Of a stretch of DNA of 64,000 nucleotides, positions 56,379 to 64,000 are shown piece by piece. The notes under the pieces were generated by a model that was not told the DNA's origin, made no database searches, and saw nothing but the letters and a program-made list of their open reading frames with translations. A program made the position numbers and the translations under genes. This DNA comes from Gymnopus androsaceus JB14 (taxonomy: Eukaryota; Basidiomycota; Agaricomycetes; Agaricales; Omphalotaceae). The DNA lies in the NCBI GenBank assembly GCA_009733575.1, contig ML769398.1, positions 372,001 to 436,000 on the forward strand. The letters are read 5' to 3'. Numbering within the stretch: the stretch's first letter is position 1; each line of letters opens with the position of its first letter.

Positions 56379-56453
56379 GGTCGTGTGAGAGCAAGATACG
56401 TTCAGCACGTGAACCGCGTTGACGCGCCTTCCCGGGCTCCCACTATTGCCACT
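56379..56453. promoter_or_regulatory. 75-bp bidirectional promoter with CACGTG E-box
   Basis: Start codons at 56378 (-) and 56454 (+) are separated by 75 bases. The segment holds CACGTG at 56406-56411 and GC-rich ACGCGCC. Both genes must share it. Confidence 0.45.
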
Positions 56454-57533
56454 ATGACTTTTTTGAAACCCTCCAGTAAGTCTGGAACTGAAAGGCAAAT
56501 TCATCCAATATTGATTCATATTTACAGACGCTATTGCCCTGGCTGTATTTCCTTCCTTGGTTGCTCTCGCTTGCCACTTTATATTCGGACATGCCGCTGA
56601 ATCTTTGCTATTGCCGAAATTGAAAGCACAGTGTCCCCAAATCTCTCTCGGGGAGGAAACACCTTATCGTCTGCCTTACACGGGGGCTCAATCCATAGAT
56701 GAAGCGCTCTGTGGCATCGTAGCATTCTTCCATGCATCTTTTGGTCCACAAGTCGCGCCATTCCTCACCTATTTCCTCCTTTCCTGCGCTCCTATCCTGG
56801 CTCATGTATATTTCGAGTCATATAGGCCTAACCGTCCTTTTACCTTGGCCTTCCCCCTCGTATTCGCTCTGGCTATGCAACTCCTCTCGTTCGGGGCTAC
56901 CTTTTCCGTTTATTGGCTGGTATTCGTCGTCTCAGGTGCCGCGCAGTCTCCCTCATTAGGACGGCAAACCATGGTCACCAAAGCTCATGCACAATCTACT
57001 CTATTCGGGATATTCATTGGCATGATTATCCTCACAGGATGCATGATGGTCCTCCAGGATCCCTATATCACTGCCATCTGGCAAGCGTTTCCAGTCGCGG
57101 TCTCTGTTGCTTCATTCTTTCACCTCTTGGTGAGACCTGCATCTCAGCACCCTGATTCAGGCTTTGAGATAATCCGTGGTTTCTACCTCGCCTCATTCAT
57201 TATAATATCATCCCTTCACCTCAGTTTCATTACCTCGAAAAGCATGGACGAGCTGAAAGCTCTGTTACTGCCATCCGATTCAAGTTCTTCCATCCTCTAC
57301 ATCCATTGAATTGCAGGCTCTCAATCTCCTTCAAGTGGGACGCGGTCTTTGGGCTGCTAGCGTCGCTTTTGGGGACTGTCTGGTTTGGCAGGAACTTGAA
57401 GCAGATTCTTGGATTGCTTGCGTGGAATCTGCTGGCAACCCCGCTCGTGGGTCCTGGCGCGGCCTTTGCAGGGGCTGTTCTATGGCGCGAGTCCCGTCTT
57501 CACGAGGATATCAAAAGCGTTAAAACCGAATAA
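56454..57533 (+). CDS. Multi-pass membrane protein, uncharacterised
   Basis: A small first exon (MTFLKPS) joins across an intron to NAIALAVFPSLVALACHFIF, the first membrane helix. A luminal loop follows (LPYTGAQSIDEALCGIVAFF), then a series of helices: VAPFLTYFLLSCAPILAHVY, FALAMQLLSFGATFSVYWLV, STLFGIFIGMIILTGCMMVL, IWQAFPVAVSVASFFHLLV and FYLASFIIISSLHLSFI. A second intron (about 57260-57315, with the weak donor GTTACT) is needed to reach SISFKWDAVFGLLASLLGTV and LLAWNLLATPLVGPGAAFA, ending EDIKSVKTE at 57533. About eight helices. It belongs to a fungal family I cannot name; no catalytic motif. Confidence 0.72.
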
Positions 57534-57711
57534 GGTATCTAGGTGCATTTGTTTAGTATATCTCTTATTATTTCATACGAGATGCTGGAATGGTAACAGC
57601 TACAATAGTTGTATTCACCTAGTTGTATCGTACTCAGACATCTTGATGGGATGAGTTATCTCTTCCAACCAAGCAACGCTCTTCATTTCACCGAAACTAG
57701 TCGAAATAAAT

Positions 57712-58960
57712 CTACATCGTTTTCTCCCATCCCGGGAAATAGGGATCGCAATCAAGAGTCCTCACTTCCCAATCCACCGGAACCCATCCCTTCTCCTCCT
57801 GCTCCTTACTCCACTCCTCCAACGCCGGAATGGCTTTGTGCTCAATATGCCAAGTTCCCTTATACTCCATAAGGTTCTTCTTCCCTTCCTTGAGAACTTT
57901 CAACACAAGGTGTGGAATAAATGGTTCGTTTCGGAAGCTAGTGAACGGGGTGAACAAGGCTTTGAAGTTGAATATGATGGCCCCGGATCGCGGCAACCTT
58001 CGCAGTGTCTGCCAATCAACCCGCAGGAATATATCTTCAAGTTTCAAATCAGGATTCTGGGTGGTTCGAGTGGCAAAGTGAGGATCATCCTCCTGAAGCC
58101 AGAGTGGTTGCCCAACTTCCAAGCCCCACGATCCCCGCTGTATAGGTTTATCGGCGGGCATCTTGGAGAAGAACCTGCAAGGGGTGGGTACCATAAGGTT
58201 TCAATGGGCGTTAAACGACTTACCTGTCCATGGAAAACTCCATCTTATCCTTATAGTCTGGCACCGGGTCATGGATTGCCTTCAATGGTTTCCCAATCTT
58301 TGTCCCCACATTCCACCCTATTGACGAACAGGAGACACCTCCCACCATCCTAAACTCGCCAGTCTTTGGATCCGGTAGGGTCATGAGGAAGTCTTCCGGC
58401 ACATTATCGTTAATGACCACTAGTGGGTCTTCCTTGTCGATATTAGACTGGGTACCCAAGATGCGGTTGTGGAAAACTCCCGTGCGATTGTCTAGCTGAA
58501 ACTGGTTGGGGTATCGCACGCAAAGGAATTGGACGACCATTTCCATTAGCTCTCTACAAGCGAGCTCACTTCCCGGAAGGGCGTCGATAATCTTCTTGCC
58601 ATAGTTTGCATAAAGTGTTTTCCTTTCTGCAACACGCTCTCGGTAGGTCGATTCCAGCTCAAGCCAATAATCCGGTTCCATCTTTTTTAGAGCTGAGAGC
58701 AATACATCAGATCCCACTGGCTTCTACGAATAAGAGCAACGTACACATCGTCTGGTGATACGCCCATCGGAACGGACGATATGGTCTGGCTTTGGCCTTG
58801 TCCACGTCGAAATCTGGGAGAGGAGTGGGAGGTGGTACTCCAGATAGCTTGAAATAATCCAAGCGCTGACGTCCAGCCACAAAGGCTTGCCAAAGTGAAA
58901 GCACGCGAACAATACAGTGACGGAGACTAGGCTGTAAAGTAAGAGCGGGGATGTATCCAT
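57712..58960 (-). CDS. DUF3445 / heme-dependent oxidative N-demethylase-like protein
   Basis: The protein resembles the alpha-subunit-like family of heme-dependent oxidative N-demethylases. The start at 58960 gives MDTSPLLLYSLVSVTVLFAC, a probable N-terminal membrane anchor. Then come LDYFKLSGVPPPTPLPDFDV, RPYRPFRWAYHQTMSLKK, MEPDYWLELESTYRERVAER, DALPGSELACRELMEMV, GVSCSSIGWNVGTKIGKPL, AIHDPVPDYKDKMEFSMDRF, LEDIFLRVDWQTLRRLPRSG and AIIFNFKALFTPF, in family order. It ends YFPGWEKTM at 57712. Between the anchor and LDYFKL the frame seems to lose one base near 58890. The enzymatic role is inferred from the family; oxygen/heme chemistry on a small amine is expected. Confidence 0.75.
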
Positions 58961-59921
58961 TGCTTGACGAAGGAAAGATACGTTCTGATTCGCACACCAG
59001 ATACTTTTAAGCATTGCTACCTCATGGAGTCGGCCGTATTATCTATTCAGCGCTACCGAGGCAGACGAAAGAAAAGGGAGGCCGATTCCGAATACCTTCC
59101 CGTTGTAGATAAGAACCATAAGTGTGACCAAATTTAAACTCGGTCCTTAGTAGTGGTCTAGGCCTGGTAGTATAAACCTAGCCAATGAGAACGATATCTT
59201 GGTGCTACCGATTCAACGTTGGCGTGCGCCGAGACCATGACATTGTCAAATGATCATATACTTCAGCGTCCACATTCAATTTCGTGCAAGTCCCTGCAAA
59301 ATAATTCATGCAATTACGCTTCCCTGTCATTTAAAACCGTATGGGAAACCTCATGTTTCTAGTCTGGACGCTTCAAAACGAGACAAGGATCTCCTCCTCC
59401 TACGAACATCGGAAGTCCAAGCTCACCTTATCATGCCCTTATCGAAGTATTGTCTTTGAAACGGGTGTCCGTGCCCTACTTCGCTCTCCGTACACGAGCC
59501 GAAAGGTCAATCGATATCCCAGGATAAAAGGGAGACTGATACAGAATAATCAACAGGCAATTCTAATGTATTCCAGCTTTGGATAATGTACAATGGGATA
59601 GTAAATGTGTGTTTGCCAGTGTCGCAGGAGGATGAGGGATAGAAGATGAGGCGAGGGTAAAGTCATCAAGTCGGAAACGTGGCCAGCCTAAGTTGGCAGG
59701 GGACGTAGCGAGGAGGGGGGAAAGTAAAGGGCATGCAAACGAAGCAAAGCAATGAAAAAGAGAACCAGATGAAGCCCAAAGCTGAAAATGAAAGCAAGAG
59801 AGGTGGCGCAGTCCAAGTCAGATAGATACATGATAATAAATGCGGAGAAGATGTAAAGAAGCCTAGATGGTGAGGATTACTGTTCCGAATATGTGGTGAA
59901 AGATTAGAGTGCACGTCTTTG
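58961..59921. other. Intergenic
   Basis: Nearly 1 kb with no supported gene: the promoter of the DUF3445 gene and 3' flank of the next minus-strand gene. Open frames at 59250-59586 (+) and 59666-59935 (-) have no motif. Confidence 0.5.
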
Positions 59922-62120
59922 TTACGCTGCGGCATGAATGGTAGTGTCCGTCCCTTCCAATGTATGGTGAGGACCGCGACCGTTCAAAAATGCAAGAGTC
60001 GTCGGTGTTGTTGGCGTTGTAGGTCTGGATTCGTTATCACCCATTTCCGTCTCCTGCTCTGAAAAGTACTCTGAATCTGACATTGTAGGTGTTTCAGACC
60101 CTGAACCACTACCCATGACGCCAAATTCATTCACGGACTCTTTAGCTGTTGCAAAAGACCGGAAAGAGGAGGCACGAGATTCTGATCGCATGCTGGGTGC
60201 ACCCGAAGGATGAGCTTCAAAGGCGGTTTGATTGCGGAAGGAGGTTGGCGGGAGTTTGGACGATGTTGGTATAGAGGCGGTAGCAGGAGAAGAAAGAGGT
60301 GCACTTTGGGGCACGGATGTCGACACTGGAGGAGATACGATAGTATCTTTGGCAGAAGTCTCAGGTAAGTGAGACGAGTGGACCTCCTTCGGGGATTCAG
60401 GTACCTCGACGACGGGAGAAGATTGGACCGCATCTACTGTTGTAGATACTTCTGGCTTTAATTCCCCCGTTGTTAGTTTGAGCTCCTGCACTTCATCCTG
60501 AGTAGGCGAAGATAATTCGACACCTGTGGCCGGTGTATTAGGATCCACAACCGAAACAGGTCGAGAGCTCCCGTGTACACGGATTTCTGGAGTCTCCAGA
60601 ACACTCGACGTATTGGAGCCACTGCTTTCTCCACTACTCTCGCTTGAGCGACCAGCAGAGTCAGATGTATTTGGAGCATTCGCGCCAGCCTCCGTCGAGC
60701 GGCTCTGCGACCTGAGCCTCGATCCCGACGCAGCAGCACTCTCTGTTTGTTCAAACTCTGGCGGTGGGTTCAAGTCTTGCGTGCTTCTTGCATGGGCAAT
60801 AGCGTCCTCTCCATACGGCATCCCAAATCTCGAGAAAGCGTCACCAAGCACGCTGACATGGCCAATACCATTCCACCACTCAACAATTATCGGATTTACC
60901 TTCGCGTATTCAACACTCTGCTGCACGAAAGCGAATCCTGCGACATGCTCGTTCCTCATGGATAATGACCATTTAGATGAAACAGAAGTCGCCGACTCGA
61001 CCTCGGAATCAATCTCTATGTCGAAAATCACCATCCCATGGTGTGGGCTGACCTTCCTCACTAGAGTCAAATAAAGCCTCCGATGAATCACTGTCAGATT
61101 CTGCGCCAGGTTCTGTGTCAGATTCTGCAGAGGGGCGGGTTTCGCGAGAGTCTTCCCAAGGGCTTAGGTCCTGCCAATGCAGGTCCAGACCGAGCTCATC
61201 GGTTATCGTCTTGATCTGTTTCAGTACATCGAGAGCTAAATTGGGGGGCATGTTGACTCTTGCGATATTGCAATGAGGAAACGCCGTATAGAGAAGCGAG
61301 ATCTTGTCTTGGTTGACCTCTTGCATTAGCCGGTATACTTCATCTTCATAGAGACTTTTGTCTGGGTCATTCATGGAAGCAAGTGTCGGTAGTACCTCTG
61401 CAGACATGTACCGAAGTGATTCCAGGAGTGGTAGACACGCAGGGTGGAATGGTCCGCGCATGAGGTTGAGGCGTAGACAAGTTAACCTGCTATTTAGCAC
61501 GGTATGGCCCGGATCTTTGTTGGCATCCAATGCCCACAGTCTGTCAATCGAAGGCACAACCGACTTGGGCTGGAAGTAGGTATCTGTAATTATTTAAGAA
61601 TACCGCCTCCCTTCGAATACCAGGAGATATGTACCTTGGAGCAACCTATTTGGGTTATGAAAGTCGGGATAGCGGCGGCACCACCGGTATCTCCTAGTTT
61701 TCCAGTCGTGCGCTGGTAGCGGCGTCGAGGCAGGTATTGGCGACTAAATAGGTCATTAGAAAGAATCGAGATCATAGGCGCAAAGCGTACATACACTTGC
61801 TTTCACAAGGGCCACGTGAAGTTTAGTGTACGTTCGATGCTAAGAGTAACGACACGCCTACCCACATGAATGGTCTGCCTCTTTACCCACTCTCTAATGT
61901 GCTCATCCGTCCTTGTCCATCCGGTTTCGTCAAGAACGTGGGTAAATATTTCCAGATAATCCACGTCTGAGCACACCTGCAGACTATCCAGGAGATGCTT
62001 CATTTGTATTTCCCTTGATATTCCGCGAGAAGGCAGCTGTTGAATATCGTGATGGATGGCGGTGGCAACGGTATCAAGTGATGGAGGTCTCATGCTGATA
62101 GATTTAAGAGAATAGTTCAA
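59922..62120 (-). CDS. Uncharacterised protein, ordered N-part and Ser-rich C-part
   Basis: I recognise no family. Coding segments in order are a helical part at 61860-62120 (MRPPSLDTVATAIHHDIQQL; FTHVLDETGWTRTDEHIREW), a small exon near 61640-61745, and a larger exon 61009-61560. The larger exon reads PSIDRLWALDANKDPGHTVL, RLTCLRLNLMRGPFHPACLP and LLYTAFPHCNIARVNMPP and ends in an acidic run. The frame changes by one base near 61030 and continues as MVIFDIEIDSEVESATSVSS, VEYAKVNPIIVEWWNGIGHV and GDAFSRFGMPYGED, then a 300-residue Ser/Pro/Glu-rich disordered tail ending DTTIHAAA at 59922. Exact introns upstream of 61560 are uncertain, and further indels are likely there. It may also extend to the segments at 62210-62868. 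Confidence 0.5.
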
Positions 62121-62209
62121 CTCCTACTAGATAGCGTCAACGAAGATCTCCCAGCCTGAACAAAGTCTTACCTGACATCTCGAGCAACACCCTTTATACA
62201 AGGATCTGC

Positions 62210-62868
62210 ACGGCATTGGTACGGTGCACGATTTACATCTGTGTGCTTCGTCGCAACCACCTCCTTGACACCTTGGTCGTAACTGCCCTTCGACGTTTGC
62301 GTCGACCGACCGCGTGTGCCAACATTCTCAGAGCATTTATAGGGCTGGAAATTCTTTGGTCAATACCGTTGCGAGTACCTGTAATTTTAGAACTCACTCT
62401 CCACTTTCCGCGTAGAATTGCAGACATCGATCTGCAAAATCACCCGCTCTCTCTTTCGTGTCCCATACACCGATACACTCGGCAAATTCAATTTTCTCCC
62501 GAAATAATCCATGCAGTCTCCAAAATCGACCATTTGCAGTGATTGCAAGATGCCACTGGCCAGAGTGTTCCTTATTTTCACAGACCTCGACCAAGGGAAC
62601 TTCCAGATTTTGGTCAAAGCAGTAGGCTCCGGGCAAAGATTAGCTCACCTGTCGGTAGGCGCAAGTACGCCTTACATGCATCGTCCCATGTTCGAACCTT
62701 TTGGCGAACCTCCATCACCATTGTAACAGCGACGATCTCAAGCTGCTCCCACGTCGAAGTTGATACGTGAGGCCACTGCCAGTTTCGACGAATATCTCTA
62801 CTGTCTACACTAGAGATGAGATCATTCATCTTGGTTAGAGAGAGACCGGCTGTTGAAATATATATCAA
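62210..62868 (-). CDS. Coding segments of an uncharacterised protein (possible upstream exons)
   Basis: Readable coding blocks are GLSLTKMNDLISSVDSRDIR, WPHVSTSTWEQLEIVAV, RTWDDACKAYLRLPTGELIF and, after a one-base shift near 62640 (CCC for CC), AYCFDQNLEVPLVEVCEN, GQWHLAITANGRFWRLHGLF and ECIGVWDTKERAGDFADRCL. A donor GTGAGT follows. One frame of the next exon is cysteine-rich (62172-62275). These blocks probably form the 5' half of the gene annotated at 59922-62120, giving one long protein. I cannot settle that by eye. Confidence 0.4.
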
Positions 62869-62949
62869 AACGTGTCAAGATGAGCTTTGAGCTGTGATCA
62901 TACCTTTGGTAAAAGGGCGACCTGGAGCAAAGTAGATATGTAGTCCGTT

Positions 62950-63156
62950 TCAATTCACCATCGTGGATGGTGATAAGACGAGATGGACACAATGGTCTCT
63001 GTCGAGGATTCTACGCAAATTTGTCCTAAAGGCTAACTCGATAGTGTTCCGCACAATCTTATGTGTAGAGACCACCATCTTTGGTAGCCCCTGCCATAGT
63101 GTCTCTTTCAAGCAACGTACAACGGGGGATGTGAATGATGTCGTTAGTACATCCAA
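62950..63156 (-). CDS. Possible exon, unknown protein
   Basis: A frame reading CLKETLWQGLPKMVVSTHKI and VRNTIELAFRTNLRRILDRD has the look of real helical protein. A shifted frame continues as HDGELKRTTYLLCSRS to a donor near 62905, which would join the acceptor before GLSLTKMND. It is plausibly another exon of the uncharacterised gene downstream. No family is recognised. Confidence 0.3.
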   Translation of the reverse strand: MDVLTTSFTSPVVRCLKETLWQGLPKMVVSTHKIVRNTIELAFRTNLRRILDRDHCVHLVLSPSTMVN

Positions 63157-63159
63157 TTC

Positions 63160-63712
63160 TTAGGGCAGGTCTCTCAAGAGCATCTCTTTCTCCCGGGTAT
63201 CCAGATCGCGAAGCAAGTCCACAATTTCACAATCCGTTTTCCTCAGATTGCCCAATTTCATCGTAAAAGCGGCAGACACGATGCCGCCGTCTTCCGTATG
63301 AATAGTGAATTCACGGGGCCTGTTGGGAATATCCAAAACAGCTGAATCAAAGGGATCGAATGGAGGGATACTACTGTGCTTTCAGCTGTAGTTTCGGTCT
63401 AACAGATCGGAGGTCAGCTAGTGCAGGAAATATAAGTTCATTTAAAGACAAGGAATCACTCGTTAAGCCAGCGAATTTTTTTTTGCACTTGGACGCAGTC
63501 GGTCCCTCTGAAATCGTTGAAAGCACGCTCCAGCATGTCAATGTACTTCGGGTCTCGACTGTTCACTGGCTGTTTAGCGAAAGCCAGAATCATATCTGCA
63601 AGATTTAGTGATTAACTTTTCCCAGTAATAAATCTTGCCAAGATTTCGAACCGCGTCCTAATATCTTCCGTTTTTTTGTCCCGGGTTTCTTTGGTGGCCT
63701 AGTTGAAGACAT
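63160..63712 (-). CDS. Small uncharacterised protein
   Basis: An ATG at 63712 opens the basic MSSTRPPKKPGTKKRKILGR. The readable continuation is SRDPKYIDMLERAFNDFRG, then SLSLNELIFPALADLRSV, PPFDPFDSAVLDIPNRPREF and GNLRKTDCEIVDLLRDLDTR, ending MLLRDLP at 63160. The blocks are in different frames. One shift falls in an A9 run near 63484, another near 63386, and the first junction may be a GC-AG intron (SKSW|GCAAG). With these corrections it is about 150 residues. No known domain; nuclear localisation is possible from the basic start. Confidence 0.45.
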
Positions 63713-63789
63713 CTCGAGGACGGGCTTCTTTGAAGGAAGAGAGAGTTTCGAGGGGAGTGCTTATCTAATTCAGACAACTTCACTTTCGA

Positions 63790-64000
63790 TATGCATGAGC
63801 CTCAATTGGAAACACGAAGTCAAGCACCAAGCCTTACAATGAAACCGAGCCCGACACTGAGCTGCCCGGCCATATTCCACCTGGATACAAAAGGTACTGT
63901 GTGTATTTGCTGGTAATACTTTCCAGCTTATATGACGATGACAGCTGGTCCAAAATCTGGAAACCAATAACTAGCGAAGAGTATACTGAAGAATCTACTC
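63790..64000 (+). CDS. Possible 5' end of a gene leaving the window
   Basis: One plus-strand frame is open from about 63838 to the window end and reads NETEPDTELPGHIPPGYKR and DDDSWSKIWKPITSEEYTEE. The acidic, Pro-rich pattern is not random-looking, and the position is divergent from the gene starting at 63712. There is no clear start codon in that frame, so this is tentative. Confidence 0.2.

Noticed and set aside
1..64000. Secondary-metabolite cluster, mating-type locus, CRISPR array or rRNA operon
   Set aside because: No core biosynthetic enzyme, homeodomain/pheromone genes, spaced repeats or rRNA-like sequence were found. The single acyltransferase and SDR are not accompanied by cluster genes.

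Overview
The window reads as nuclear DNA of a mushroom-forming basidiomycete (Agaricomycete). The evidence is dense short introns of about 45-60 nt, compact gene spacing on both strands, and gene families typical of that group: a NACHT-ankyrin NLR-like gene, a multi-pass membrane family with the signature 'LISYRIWTVRK', a CCG-motif tetraspanin, a sirtuin of the SIRT5 type, and large Ser/Pro-rich disordered proteins. All identifications come from reading the sequence; no search was run.

Layout. 1-0.96 kb is low-complexity DNA with a microsatellite and a 41-bp minisatellite. 0.99-4.1 kb (-) is a NACHT-ankyrin NLR-like gene with about 14 near-identical 99-bp ankyrin repeats. 5.7-7.1 kb (+) is a multi-pass membrane protein. 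7.6-10.5 kb (-) holds an Ssr4-type SWI/SNF-RSC subunit and one or two small uncharacterised genes. 10.6-13.2 kb (+) is a 5'-nucleotidase-type metallophosphoesterase. 13.6-15.9 kb (-) holds Bmt2 (25S rRNA m1A methyltransferase) and a tetraspanin. 17.4-18.1 kb (+) is MBF1. 18.4-23.7 kb (-) holds gamma-tubulin and Yme2. 24.5-30.9 kb (+) holds a BAHD-like acyltransferase, phosphoglucomutase/phosphopentomutase and a short-chain dehydrogenase. 31.3-38.5 kb (-) holds a giant disordered protein and RNA 3'-phosphate cyclase. 38.8-40.9 kb (+) holds a tiny gene, a hairpin/MITE-like element, a relic copy of the Yme2 5' end, and TIM17. 41.9-45.3 kb holds a disordered protein, the sirtuin and a small secreted protein. 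45.5-48.7 kb holds a tandem dual-specificity phosphatase facing a probable pseudophosphatase. 49.2-50.5 kb (-) is an alpha/beta hydrolase. 50.6-57.5 kb consists of divergent pairs: a mitochondrial helical-repeat protein with SEH1, then snurportin-1 with a membrane protein. 57.7-59.0 kb (-) is a DUF3445-type oxidative demethylase-like protein. 59.9-63.7 kb (-) holds uncharacterised genes.

Most genes are housekeeping and do not form a biosynthetic cluster. Several are mitochondrial (Yme2, TIM17, the repeat protein) or concern the nucleus, RNA and ribosome (Bmt2, RtcA, SEH1, snurportin, Ssr4, MBF1). The accessory element most likely to be fast-evolving is the NLR-like gene.

Quality caveat. Many clearly conserved genes, including essential gamma-tubulin, carry single-base shifts that usually lengthen a short homopolymer by one. 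These look like assembly errors more than decay, so I do not call these genes pseudogenes. The most unusual observations are an apparent 2-nucleotide exon in MBF1, six well-supported GC-AG introns in four genes, and 16-24-nt exons in phosphoglucomutase, one of which encodes its catalytic serine loop.
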